From Thereva unica (Eukaryota; Arthropoda; Insecta; Diptera; Therevidae), in contig OX465281.1 in NCBI GenBank assembly GCA_949987705.1, forward strand, positions 85,712,543 to 85,776,542: DNA of 64,000 nucleotides. The letters run 5' to 3'. Numbering within the stretch: the stretch's first letter is position 1; each line of letters starts with the position of its first letter. A program made the translations under genes and the position numbers. The notes below the pieces were generated by a model that had not been told where the DNA came from, did no database searches, and saw nothing but the letters and a program-made list of their open reading frames with translations. Below are positions 12,112-21,754 of the stretch, piece after piece.

Positions 12112-12430
12112 AGTAGGTACTAGGACCCTTGTGGGAACCAAAACCGGGTTTGGGATTTAGGTCAAGGTGATTAATCACGTGTAATTATGTCAATTGGTTG
12201 ACAGGTCATTAACCTGTAATTATGGTAAGTGGGTGACCTTGGAATGTGTGAAAGACGTATTAATTGTTTGAGTAGATCAAGGTCATCGTTGTTATTGTTG
12301 TGTGTGTGAGGCACGCCCCCTTGTGCGCCGCGATGACGGTGGCGGGGGCGGAGGCAGGGGCGGGGGATGGGGGCGAATGTTGAGAACTCGATGGCTCGAC
12401 GGGTACATCATGTCTGTGGGAGATGTAGAA
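12112..12430. repeat. Left terminal inverted repeat of the Maverick
   Basis: It matches the reverse complement of 34106-34498, including the G-rich segment near 12340-12375 and the block GACGGGTACATCATGTCT. It lacks about 70 bp that are present in the right copy between the GTGCGCCGC and GACGGTGGCG segments. Confidence 0.9.
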
Positions 12431-12541
12431 GTAGTTAGTGGAACTCTTTTCTAGGTCACGGAACTAAGTCAATCAGTGAGGGTGGGCTTCCAAACAAAAC
12501 CTGAAAAACAACTAGGGAATGATCATAATAAAAACGATATG

Positions 12542-12739
12542 CTACTTGTTGAACATTTTTATTTTATTTTCTAAAACCGGATTTATTATTACACTCAGTT
12601 GTGAAATTCTGTTTTTAAATCTAAATGTATCCACTGCATACTGCTCCCATGGTCCTTTCCTACTTTGTCTGTATGCGAAACTCCATACTACCATATATTT
12701 AACTTGTGGGCATTCATTGAAACTTATTTTCTCCCTCAT
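12542..12739 (-). CDS. Small Maverick ORF, unknown (65 codons)
   Basis: This reading frame lies between the left TIR and the BIR gene, in the same direction as BIR and integrase. Its ATG at 12739 overlaps by ATGA the stop of a frame that could extend the BIR gene (12736-12738). Such tight packing is usual in these compact elements and favours a real gene. The peptide has a CPQVKYMVVWSFAYRQ stretch and a basic C-terminus, and I recognise no domain. It could also be the remains of a longer gene. Confidence 0.4.
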   Translation of the reverse strand: MREKISFNECPQVKYMVVWSFAYRQSRKGPWEQYAVDTFRFKNRISQLSVIINPVLENKIKMFNK

Positions 12740-12892
12740 ATCTGCTCATGGAAAAAATAATGAATTGCTAGAACAAATAAAATACCAGCTAAAAATTTCA
12801 AAGTGTTGAAAGTCCAAAGTATGGTTTTTGATTTAGGCTGTTCTGTAAGTGGTGCTAGTTGATCTTTGAATCGTCCGCATTCGTCTATCCTA

Positions 12893-13117
12893 TTAGCATA
12901 TGTATATACAGTGTGGTGAACGATGTCTATGATCGAAATCTACATCCGATGCGCAACTCATAGCATTTATCTGCAGAGAACAAAAGTAACATTGAACACG
13001 GTCTTTGATGTTTGTGTAAAAAAATCCACTTTTCGCTAGCTGGTCTGCTGTATCTAAGTCTATTGATAGATTATCGAATGTTTTCAAACGATCGTATTCT
13101 TGTTTCAAGTTTAACAT
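12893..13117 (-). CDS. BIR (inhibitor-of-apoptosis repeat) domain protein in the Maverick
   Basis: The 74-residue product starts EYDRLKTFDNLSIDLDT, the RLxTFxxW-like entry of a baculoviral IAP repeat. It continues LAKSGFFYTNIKDRVQCYFC and ends in H-x(6)-C. The zinc ligands CxxC, H and C are in BIR order (about residues 42, 45, 62 and 69). In known IAPs this fold binds caspases or IAP-binding peptides; activity here is untested. The tryptophan usual after the first helix is replaced. It sits 21 bp downstream of the integrase in the same orientation. The frame stops directly after the domain. One base shift away, 12897-12736 stays open and would add a tail ending in FLAGILFVLAIHYFF, a plausible membrane anchor, so a recent frameshift is possible. 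I see no RING domain. Confidence 0.75.
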   Translation of the reverse strand: MLNLKQEYDRLKTFDNLSIDLDTADQLAKSGFFYTNIKDRVQCYFCSLQINAMSCASDVDFDHRHRSPHCIYIC

Positions 13118-13138
13118 TTTGAATGAGTGTAACAGGTT

Positions 13139-14765
13139 TTATATCACGTCTTTTATATTAATCCAAGTATTGTGTTTTGAAGGAAAACCAAGCCACTTCA
13201 CTAGAACCTTTTCTACTAAATAAACATCAGGGTTTTTCACAGGAGCTATTTCTGGTTCATAAAATCTACCTTGAATTATATTTCCTTGGTAATCTTCGAG
13301 AATATATGTTGTCGGGTAAACAGGTTTAACTTCTTTTATTTTAAATATCTCTGTGGACCAATTAGGTGTATAGCCTTTTTCGAATACATGTTTATGTCTA
13401 CTTATACGGACAAAATCACCTGCTTTGTATTTAGACTTTGATTTTATTTTAGGGTAATTATACACAGATAATAAACGTTTTTCGTTATGCAGCCCAACAT
13501 CTACAAGTCTCATCTTAATCGTACGATGTTTCGTTGTATTGTAGTCGTCTGTCAACTTGGTCAACGTGCTAATCCAGTGATAATTGCCATTCATGCTGAA
13601 TTCTTTCCACATCATATTTTTCAGCGTTCTGTTAAATCTTTCTACAATCGAGGCTTTCAAAGTACTGTAGCTGGAATAATGGTTTATTTCGTAATCTTTC
13701 ATCAGTTGACGAAACGGTTTATTAAAAAACTCTTTTCCATCATCGGTTTGTAAATTTCTTGGAATGCGTCCTGTATTAAAAATCGACTGCAATGCTTTTA
13801 CAACTTCTGATGCCTTTTTAGATTTTAAAGGCAGCGTCCATGCACACTTTGAAAAGGTATCAATTACAGTGAGAAGAAAACGAAACCCCTGATTAAGAAC
13901 CCATTTCGACCAAGTCTGCCTGCCACAAATCATCTATACCTTTGGTAGTGACATGTCGACGTTTAAGGGGACTCTTCACTGAAATGGCTAAAATCTGAAC
14001 CGCTAGACCGATATAAATAAAATTTTGTGTCCGAATAGTTGTTATCGAGTAAAAACTAGAAGCATAATCAATTGTTGGAAAAAAAAAATTTTAAGCAACA
14101 TTTTTGTTAATAAACATCCGAGAAAAGGGGTATTTTCCGCGACCTTTTTGCACGCGAATTTTGAATCGATTTAATTTTTTTTTTGTGCGAAAATGTTCAG
14201 TAATTAATAATAAACATTACTGTCAGACAGAATTTTGATATCTTTTTTTGTTTATTAACAATCCACAAATATGTCGGGCGATGTCGAAAAACAGCCGAAA
14301 ATCTCGATTTTTTCGGTTTTTTATTACATTTTTGTTTATAACTTTATGAATTTTCAAAATTTCAAAATTCTGTCTGACAGATTTATTCAGTTATAAATTT
14401 CGAACATTTTCCACTTTATAAAATTAAAATCGGTTGAAAATTGTGGAACGAGGAGGTCGGAGAAGATAAAAAAAAATGAAAAAAAAAACTTTGTTGAGAT
14501 AAACACGTTCAAAGTTTGACGCAACCATTTTCTCCGCCGCAGTGGCTAAAACCTCAATAGCTCCACTATGTTATAAACATTGTTATATGTTGTTTTTTTT
14601 AAATGTGAAAACGCTACATAATTCAGAAAAGTCTACTCTATCAGAATATGCAATAAAAAAAATTTCGTCAAAAAATCGATTTTCAACCAAATATGGGTGA
14701 AGAGTCCCCTTAAAATTTGTCATTTGTCATTTGTCAAGTTCATTGATTATCTGCCTTCTGCTCAT
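13139..14765 (-). pseudogene. Maverick retroviral-like integrase with chromodomain, broken by MITE and frameshift
   Basis: The main frame (13933-13139) shows FRFLLTVIDTFSK, then NLQTDDGKEFFN, then SIVERFNRTLKNMMW, together giving the DDE catalytic residues of the Polinton c-integrase. It ends in a chromodomain-like VLVKWLGFPSKHNTWI. Just upstream, in another frame, GIDDLWQADLVEM supplies the first aspartate block, so a frameshift and a stop separate it from the core. A MITE (13967-14709) sits immediately before that block. Beyond the MITE only a 36-bp stub from an ATG at 14765 remains, with a stop in a triplicated 7-bp repeat. The zinc-binding N-terminus expected for the family is missing. 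Integrase would catalyse insertion of the element; this copy cannot make a full protein. Confidence 0.92.
13967..14709. mobile_element. 743-bp MITE with TTAA target duplication inside integrase
   Basis: The ends are GGGGACTCTTCAC inverted repeats flanked by TTAA at 13963-13966 and 14710-14713. TTAA duplications are known for piggyBac and Kolobok families. The interior is AT-rich, non-coding, and has inverted copies of a CTGTCTGACAG-type motif. Without a transposase the superfamily remains open. Confidence 0.85.
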
Positions 14766-14773
14766 TGTACGGA

Positions 14774-15497
14774 ATGTATAAATACCTGCGGTTGAATAAC
14801 CAGTTTATATACAAAGCAAGAATGATCAGGTTTAATCATCCGTTTACAATGATGGTTGCGGGGCCTTCGGGATGCGGGAAAACAACATTTATAAAAAATC
14901 TTCTTAATACTAATAAGGTATTTATATATCCACAAATTAGAAAAATTATACGGTGCACTGCCAACAGATATTGAACTACAAAATATTGAATATTTAAATG
15001 CTATTCCGGGGGAGTTTGTAAATCACGTAAACGAACCAACGTTGATTGTTATAGATGACATGATGTTAAATGCATATAGTAAAGAAGTTTGTGAACTATT
15101 CACTAAGGGGTCTCATCATCGTAATTTTTCAGTAATTCTTGTGACACAAAACGTATTCCGTCAGGGAAAATTTAGTCGTGATATATCGATCAATTGTAAA
15201 TATCTTGTTGTATTTAAAAACCCCCGGGATAAAAGTCAATTTAGACATCTGGCCCGACAAATTTACCCAGAAAATAGTTTAGAACTTGTGAGAATATATA
15301 AAGAGATAACTCAAATGCCTTACGGGTATTTGCTAATTGATTTAACTCAGGACATTAACGACGTCTTAAGATTTCGTACTGATATATTTAATAAACAATT
15401 TGTAACTTGTTTTTGCCCGCAAAACTCTTTAAATGGTAAGAATGGCGTCACGGATGAAACGATTAAGGGAGAACAAGCATATGTTATATGTGCTTAA
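14774..15497 (+). pseudogene. Maverick packaging ATPase (A32/FtsK-HerA type), one frameshift
   Basis: The first frame has the Walker A loop MMVAGPSGCGKTTFIKNLL at about residues 26-44. After a frame change between about 14900 and 14946, the second frame gives Walker B LIVIDDMM, then HHRNFSVILVTQNVF (sensor/arginine region) and QMPYGYLLIDLTQD. These are the signature blocks of the genome-packaging ATPase of Polintons and adintovirus-like elements. The usual length of about 230-250 residues fits the two pieces together. I chose the ATG at 14774 because it precedes the conserved FxHPFTMMVAGP region. The gene starts 8 bp from the divergent integrase ATG, implying a shared promoter area. The frameshift makes this copy non-functional unless it is a sequencing error. 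Confidence 0.9.
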
Positions 15498-15745
15498 AAA
15501 GGCTAAACCAAATCTGAGAAAGTCCATCATACAAAATGCTGACCCTGAGGTTATAAAAACTCTTTGTGAAATTACACTCAACACCTTAAAAGGTAACCAC
15601 ATGCCGCATGGAAATATCGATTTGCGCAAAGAGATCTGCTGCTAAACAGCGTAAAATACTAGTGCAACGAGGAGGTTTTTTACCAGTTTTATTAGGAAGT
15701 GTACTATCAGGAGTTATCGGCTCATTAATTGAAAAATGTGCATAG
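15433..15745 (+). pseudogene. Small basic Maverick protein with hydrophobic tail, frameshifted
   Basis: The frame begins inside the end of the ATPase gene (ATG at 15433 or, more likely, 15442: MASRMKRLRENKHMLYVLKK). It carries SIIQNADPEVIKTLCEI, then a +1 shift near 15600-15645, after which RKILVQRGGFLPVLLGSVLS follows and ends at a TAG at 15743. A basic helical region followed by a glycine-rich hydrophobic tail is seen in a recurrent Polinton small gene next to the ATPase. Its role is not established; a minor virion or membrane-active role is a guess from composition. Confidence 0.65.
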
Positions 15746-16523
15746 AAATAATGGACTTAACAAGATGCTACTTCTGTCGCCAGAGGTTTACAACAGGCTT
15801 AAAGATGAAATTGAAATGACTGCAAATCAGTCCATTTTTGATAGAGCAATGAATAAAATACTACAGAATAAAGACAAGAATGATTCCGAAAAATGGTATA
15901 GCTATCGAAACCAACTAATTTCCTTTTTAAATCACAATCGGAAATCCAAACGAACCCTTGATAAAGAAACAAATTTTTACTTGCCACGTGAACATAATGT
16001 CAAACAAAAAAGTTTAAGAGATAGTACCACACAAACGAAAATTATATTTAAAGATGATGTGTTAACACAGACTTCACCAATAGCAAAGGATTTCCTAAGC
16101 GAAGAAGAAGTCTTTGAAGAAGCACATAACATAACCCCGCCAAGAAGATCTTTATCACCAGCCGCCAAAAGACGATTATCAGCTAGCGGAATAGCAAAAA
16201 CTCGTAAGGCCACCACAATATCTGCACCTAATGCACGTGAAAAGGATTATAAAATAATCACAGCTGAGGATGGTGTAACGCAGTATACTGTACCTACGAA
16301 TATGACTGCCGATGAAGCTAGCGAACATATAGAAGAATTAGAACAAAGTGAAAAACAAAAAGCAGTCCAGAAACAGTCTATATTAATACCCTCTCCGCTA
16401 GAATCTGGTCAATATATGCTTTCATTTCCTTTACGTAAGCTCGGTGTTAGACAGAGTGAGCGGCTGAAGACTAAAAAGGATAGAACTACAAGTACGTCGG
16501 ACATTGCTTGGGAAAGACTGTAA
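15729..16523 (+). CDS. Maverick hypothetical protein, 264 codons, intact
   Basis: This open frame overlaps the end of the preceding gene. The conserved-looking start is the internal methionine at 15765 (MLLLSPEVYNRLKDEIEM). The N-terminal ~80 residues are predicted helical. The middle has a TPPRRSLSPAAKRRLSASG stretch that is basic and serine/proline rich. The C-terminus contains YTVPTNMTADEASEHIEELE and a basic tail. No enzyme motif is visible. Position between ATPase and penton suggests a structural or DNA-associated late protein, by analogy with similarly placed Polinton ORFs. That is inference only. Confidence 0.7.
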   Translation: MKNVHRNNGLNKMLLLSPEVYNRLKDEIEMTANQSIFDRAMNKILQNKDKNDSEKWYSYRNQLISFLNHNRKSKRTLDKETNFYLPREHNVKQKSLRDSTTQTKIIFKDDVLTQTSPIAKDFLSEEEVFEEAHNITPPRRSLSPAAKRRLSASGIAKTRKATTISAPNAREKDYKIITAEDGVTQYTVPTNMTADEASEHIEELEQSEKQKAVQKQSILIPSPLESGQYMLSFPLRKLGVRQSERLKTKKDRTTSTSDIAWERL

Positions 16524-16526
16524 ACA

Positions 16527-18338
16527 ATGCCAGTGGAAATAAAAGAAAATGATTTTTACGTATGTCTTTTAAGTAATGACTCTATGCAATTTTACCCGCA
16601 AAATACGCTATCGGCTTTTACAAATGCACTTGCTAAACCATACAAGTTTCATGGGAACTGGCGTGTTGGAATAACTGAAATTGCATTACCAAATTTTGAA
16701 ATAACAAAACGTGCAATCTCCAACAATGGGGGAAATGTGCGTAAACGAGTGAGGCGTGAATATGACCAGTTAAAGGAAACTAGAAAGCAGCATCAAAAGG
16801 ATTTTAAAATACTTAGCATCAAAATAAATGAAAATGTAAAACTTGAATGGACACCAGAAAATCTTGAACAAGTTAGTTACAGACCTGGACAAATATACCT
16901 TTCAGCATTTTTATTAACATTTTATAATGCAGTTGCACCTTCATGGTATACCACTACAGTAAAAAGGCAGAAGTGCTTAAGTGCAAATTTGACGATTTTC
17001 AGTTTTTTGCATTTTTGTATTCAGTATGTTATTCTTAATCATTGCTATAATCTTTATCTTAAACTGAGCTGTGGTTGCTGAGTTATTGAACCGGCAAAAG
17101 TGGTTTTGTGCACAATTCTGTATCTAAAAAAAACGTTGAGGGCGATTTTCTCGAAACGCATATTTTGCACTTAAGCACTTCTGGCTGTGTACTGTAGACC
17201 ATGTACTTGAATGATGTTAAATCGAAAATGTGGAAGCGCTTAGAAGATGACCACTTTAATGAAGTTATCCCTGAAATAAAGTATAAGCAGGAGCCAGACG
17301 AATACATATTGCACATATATCAAGGAAAAAAGACTTCAGAAAACGTAGTTTTAAAATATAAGAACTATGAATCAATTGAAGATTTTGTTGATGATGTATT
17401 TGGTCAAGTTCCTAGGAAGAATAGAAATCATCCTGTTTTGAAGAATACAATAGACAATTATACACATCCAACGGCTAGCATAAAAACAGCTGAAAATAAA
17501 GAGAAAAAAGGTAGTGAAAAGAAGCATGATGTATTCGAACTCCGTTTAGAGGAATTGGGTGTTACGATAAAAATAAAAAAAACCACTACCCTCACCCTTG
17601 AATGTTAAAGATCTCATGACGCTGCTTTTAGCCAATTTACACTTTGACGATAAACAACTTAGCGACGAAGTAAAACATAAACGAATTATTGAAATTAAAA
17701 ATACAATTTTTGAAATATTGAATAGACTGAAGAAAGATTCACTCAAAGCAAAGACACCCGAGCAACGGAAAATAACTAAAAACAGTGCAATTTTGCAGGT
17801 CCCATATGAAAAACAAAGCTCGGGCGAATTTTTATCTACACCAGTACCTATTAATACAAACATAGATAATCTGTCAAACTTCATCACAGATGTATTTCTC
17901 CAAACACCTGAAAACAAACGTAATCCTGATGCCTTGTTGACAGAAATAAAAGAGTCATTTGACACTGCGGGCTTACGCCAAGAGCACATGTCAATAATGG
18001 AAAAAATTAATTCTCTTGATACAACAATTAAAGAATTGATGTTGCGATTACCAAGAAGTACACCGGAAACTGTAAAAGATTGCCCTGAGAAAAATATAAT
18101 ACATATATACACTGATATTATACAACCTAGAGCTATAGGCGACAAGCTTGTAAGATATTTACGAATAATACCGATTCAAGGGTGTGGTACTATATTAAGA
18201 TTTGAGCATGTAGAATACTGTCCCATTGAAAAAACTTTTATTGAAAGTATTTCTATAAAAATAACTGATCATCAAGGTGAGCTAGTGGACTTTAAAACAA
18301 GTTATATTCCGACATACATATGTAATGCTACATTTTAA
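16527..18338 (+). pseudogene. Maverick minor capsid (penton-like, PY), interrupted by MITE and frameshift
   Basis: The N-terminus reads DFYVCLLSNDSMQFYPQNTL and then FHGNWRVGITEIALP, the conserved opening of the Polinton/adintovirus penton-like protein. The C-terminal frame (17598-18338) ends with IIHIYTDIIQPRAIGDK and EKTFIESISIKI, its jelly-roll closing strands. Between them lies a long charged, helix-rich middle. A 238-bp MITE splits the gene after residue ~143. A frame change occurs in an A-run at about 17575-17595. The protein would occupy capsid vertices. The gene starts 4 bp after the upstream stop, consistent with a compact late cluster. Confidence 0.82.
16957..17194. mobile_element. 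238-bp MITE with TA target duplication (Tc1/mariner-like) in the penton gene
   Basis: Inverted ends start CAGTA and share GCAGAAGTGCTTAAGTGCAAA or its near match. TA dinucleotides flank both sides (16955-16956, 17195-17196). CAGT ends with TA duplication suggest Tc1/mariner mobilisation. It is non-coding. Confidence 0.85.
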
Positions 18339-18403
18339 AAGACAATAAAAACTATAAATATTTGCACAACAGGCTGTTCTTGCATAGTATAAATAGAATT
18401 ACG

Positions 18404-18880
18404 ATGGATTCCTATTATACACGTTATTATTTAATACAAAGCGGCGGCGGCCTGTCAGATATTGGAGAATTATATCGTGGTCCAGTTATTTATCAACGTG
18501 GCATCGGTAGCTTCTTCAGTGCATTATTTCGACACTTAAAACAGGCTGTAAAAACAGGACAGGCGATAATACAGGATAAAAACATCAGCAGCAAATCAGT
18601 TAAAGATATTTTAAAAGATCACGGTAGACTTGCTGCCCGAGATCTAGCTCAGAAAGGTATAAATAAAGTGTTTGACGGCATGAGTGGAGCAGGTATAAAA
18701 AGACCGAATCCGTTTACAACCTTGCATATAAAACCAGTTCTTAAACGCAAAAGACGTGGAAAAACACCTAAACGCACGAGAAATTGCAAAACTGAAAATC
18801 AAAGAAAAGGAATAACAGCAGGAGTTTTGAAAACAAAACGAAAGATACGTAAACGTATACTGGACATTTTTGATAAGTAA
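18404..18880 (+). CDS. Small basic Maverick virion-type protein, intact
   Basis: The frame is open from 18362; I choose the ATG at 18404 (MDSYYTRYYLIQSGGGL), giving 158 residues. A glycine-rich N-terminal segment with GIGSFFSALFRHLK resembles the amphipathic region of small Polinton virion proteins. The last 60 residues are very basic (KRKRRGKTPKRTRN) as in DNA-condensing core proteins. The sequence MSGAG at about residues 98-102 fits the adenovirus protease cleavage consensus (M/I/L)xGx-G. The element's own adenain-like protease lies downstream, so it may be a substrate. The stop lies 8 bp before the capsid ATG. Function is inferred from composition and position. Confidence 0.65.
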   Translation: MDSYYTRYYLIQSGGGLSDIGELYRGPVIYQRGIGSFFSALFRHLKQAVKTGQAIIQDKNISSKSVKDILKDHGRLAARDLAQKGINKVFDGMSGAGIKRPNPFTTLHIKPVLKRKRRGKTPKRTRNCKTENQRKGITAGVLKTKRKIRKRILDIFDK

Positions 18881-19075
18881 TAAACATAATGTCGTACAAA
18901 GAATGCATGAAATCGGAATTGGATCTTTTTTCCACACCACCAGTTTAGAGCAATATTTTGAAAACGGAAGAAGTAGCCTATAAGCCAATAGCCTCACTCG
19001 ACAACTCTTCCGTTCTAGAGTTTGTAACTTTGGGTCATGGAGATACATATCGTGATTTATCTAGCATCTATCTTC

Positions 19076-20550
19076 TGATTTCCGTCCAATTAGTCTTCTA
19101 TGTTTTTTGTCGAAAGTATTTGAAAAAGTAATTTTTAAGCAACTTATTTCGCATATTGAAGAAAACTGTCTTCTTTCTGAATGGCAATCTGGCTTTAGAT
19201 CTGGACATAGCTGTGAAACTGCACTACTAAAAGTCTCTTCTGATATCTATGATGCCTTGGATAACCGTAAAGTAATTTTCTTGACTTTACTCGACTTCGC
19301 GAAGGCATTTGATTCGGTTGATCATGCAAAGCTCTTACAAAAATTAGGTAGTAATTTCGGTCTTGGTTCTACTGCTATGAAACTGATTCTAAGCTACTTG
19401 TCTGGTCGTTCTCAAATAGTTAAAATCCAGAATAAATTTTCTGAGCCCATACTTCTACGCTGCGGAGTGCCACAAGGCTCTATTCTAGGTCCCTTTCTGT
19501 TTAGCATTTATATTAATGACTTTCCTCTTGTAATTAAAAACACATCTATACACTTATATGCTGATGATGTGCAAATCTACATAAGTATGCCCATCGATTC
19601 AACCGCTGAGTGTATTCGTAAACTTAATGATGATTTGAGGAGTATTTCTGATTGGACTGTTACCAATAAATTGCCCCTAAATCCTAGGAAGTCTTCATGT
19701 CTGGTGGTTAGTAAGACTCCCATTGTATTAAGCACACTCGCACCAATTATAATAAATGATGTCATGTTGCCTTATGTCGAATCAGTCAGAAACCTAGGTG
19801 TTGTGTTTAACTCTAAATTTAGTTGTTGTAGTCACACGAGCAGAGTTCTTCAAAAAGTCTATGGATGCTTACGTCAACTATGGGTAAGTGCTAGCCTTCT
19901 CACACCTGGTTTGCGTAAAATGCTTGTGATTGCTCTAATTATGCCCCACTTGAGGTATGGTAGTCTAATTTTCGCCAAACTTGATTCGGTATGTATGAGA
20001 AAAATGGAAGTTGCATTTAACGATTGCCTTCGTTTTGTCTACAGGCTAAGACGGCATGATCATATTACACCATACGCCTCCAGCTTATTGGGTCTTACTT
20101 TTGTAAACTATCGCTCGTACCACGAATTAAAATTTATCTTTAAGCTTATGAATAAAATGTGTCCACGTTATTTGTTTGAGAAACTACGCTTCTTACAATC
20201 CAATAGGCAGGTACAATTATTGATCCCTAGGTGTAACTCGTCATGTGGTGATCGTTCTTACTTTGTCCAAGTCGCGCGTAAATGGAATGCTTTGCCCTGT
20301 GCTATTCGGAGTGCGACATCTAGCCGAACTTTCAGCAAGCTTTTAAAAGACCACTATAGTTAATTCTTTCTTTCTTTCCTGTCACTCTTTCTCTTTCTTC
20401 TCCTTTCTTTCTGGTCTTCTCCTCTCATTTTCTTTTTTTTTTTCTCTTTTATCAATTAATCAAATATTTGTTTTTTCCTTTGCTTTTATGTACAGTTAAG
20501 ATGTTTAATCTTTGTGCTAAACCAATAAATATATATTATTATATTATTAT
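19076..20550 (+). mobile_element. 5'-truncated non-LTR retrotransposon inserted in the capsid gene
   Basis: The insertion starts inside the RT fingers (SDFRPISLL follows directly) and ends with an (ATT)n-type tail at 20525-20550. TATCTTC flanks it on both sides (19069-19075, 20551-20557), a 7-bp target duplication. Removing the insert lets the capsid frame run on, which confirms the ends. Truncation at the 5' end is the usual product of target-primed reverse transcription. Confidence 0.93.
19107..20363 (+). CDS. Reverse transcriptase of the truncated LINE (CR1/Jockey-like)
   Basis: The frame is open for 418 codons and is already open upstream at the insertion edge. RT motifs occur in order: FLTLLDFAKAFDSVDHAKLL (motif A aspartate), CGVPQGSILGPFLFSIYIND (motif B), LYADDVQIY (catalytic YADD) and a thumb and C-terminal region ending WNALPCAIRSATSSRTFSKL, a tail typical of CR1/Jockey-group LINEs. 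The endonuclease and ORF1 are absent because of 5' truncation. The frame has no stops, so the insertion is relatively young. Confidence 0.88.
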   Translation: MSKVFEKVIFKQLISHIEENCLLSEWQSGFRSGHSCETALLKVSSDIYDALDNRKVIFLTLLDFAKAFDSVDHAKLLQKLGSNFGLGSTAMKLILSYLSGRSQIVKIQNKFSEPILLRCGVPQGSILGPFLFSIYINDFPLVIKNTSIHLYADDVQIYISMPIDSTAECIRKLNDDLRSISDWTVTNKLPLNPRKSSCLVVSKTPIVLSTLAPIIINDVMLPYVESVRNLGVVFNSKFSCCSHTSRVLQKVYGCLRQLWVSASLLTPGLRKMLVIALIMPHLRYGSLIFAKLDSVCMRKMEVAFNDCLRFVYRLRRHDHITPYASSLLGLTFVNYRSYHELKFIFKLMNKMCPRYLFEKLRFLQSNRQVQLLIPRCNSSCGDRSYFVQVARKWNALPCAIRSATSSRTFSKLLKDHYS

Positions 20551-21754
20551 TATCTTCGTTTAAAACTGCAGTTAATTAAAATAAAAGATGGAAAAGAAGA
20601 ACTTTATCCGAATGAAGGTGATGCTCCAGGTTTAATAAACAACATCTTGCACTCCATATTTCGCCAGTGCACCGTATATTTAAATGGAAAACCAATTGCT
20701 CAAACCGATCACAATTACAATTATCGAGCTTATATTGAAAATTTATTAAATTGTGGCAAAGATGCGGTATCTACCCATCTGGAGTCGGTTGGCTGGTATC
20801 TTGACAAAGATGACACGGAAATTGCAGATATCGATAAACCCGTCGCTGAATTACATCAAGGCTATTTAGATCGTCAGAAACTTTTCAATAAAAGTAATGT
20901 AGTTGAATTGATGGGGAAAAGCCATACTGACTTGCTTAATCAAGATAAGTTGCTATTAAACTTTGTCGATTTACGTGTAGTTTTATCGCTTGAAAAACCA
21001 GAATTTTATGTTTTATCCAAGGACGGGACCGACTCACCACAATTAAAAATGTTGGATGCTACCATGTACATGAATCACGTGACAGTTAATCCGAATATTT
21101 TATTAGCACATGAGACAGTTTTACAGCGATCAAACGCCATATACCCATACAGGCGAGTTGAAGTTGAAAGTTACACTATTCCAGCAAACACAATCACACT
21201 TTGGATAATATCGTCATCGGACAGTTACCGAACTTAATAATTTTTGGTATGGTGGACAATGATGCTTACACTGGCAGAAGAACAAAGAACCCCTTCAACT
21301 TTAAACATAACAACATTACCAGATTCAATTTATCAGTGAATGGCGTGCAGATACCAAATCAACCTCTCGAATTTGACTACTCAAAAGATAATCCGATTAG
21401 TACACGCGGATACAATACGTTATTCAGGGGAACAGGTATTCATTATTTCGATAAAGGTCATCAAATATCCAAGAAATTATTTGACAAGGGATGTTTTCTT
21501 CTCGCTTTCGATTTAACAACAGACAATTCATACAACGCAACTTGCGGCAATTTACTAAATCAGGGAACAGTACGAGTTGAAGGAAAATTTAGAGACGCGT
21601 TAAAAAATAGTGTGACATGCATTGTATATGCCGAGTACGATGGAAGCAATGAAATTGACAAGGATCGAAATGTTTACACAAATTTTTAAATCTATATAAG
21701 GTGGATACGATATGTTCCAACTGTTAGTTGGTGAATTGATATATTACGGTAACA

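Larger units (their letters stand above)
18889..21689 (+). pseudogene. Maverick major capsid protein (double jelly-roll, PX), disrupted by a LINE, a stop and a frameshift
   Basis: The first exon-like piece starts at 18889 with ECMKSELDLFSTPPV, the conserved N-terminus of Polinton major capsid proteins, followed by an in-frame TAG at 18946. The piece continues to 19075. A LINE (19076-20550) then intervenes, and the capsid frame resumes at about 20558. Recognisable blocks there include IFRQCTVYLNGKPIAQT, HTDLLNQDKLLLNFVDLRV and YPYRRVEVESYTIP. A frame change near 21198-21205 leads into the last segment (DNIVIGQLPNLIIFGMVDN, then GNLLNQGTVRVEGKF), ending at 21689. Excluding the LINE the gene length is about 440 codons, usual for the family. 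It would form the icosahedral shell; this copy is inactive. Confidence 0.92.

Noticed and set aside
18440..18455. GGG near the N-terminus of the small basic protein as an adenain cleavage site
   Set aside because: IQSGGG does not fit (M/I/L)xGx-G or (M/I/L)xGG-x; only MSGAG further on does.
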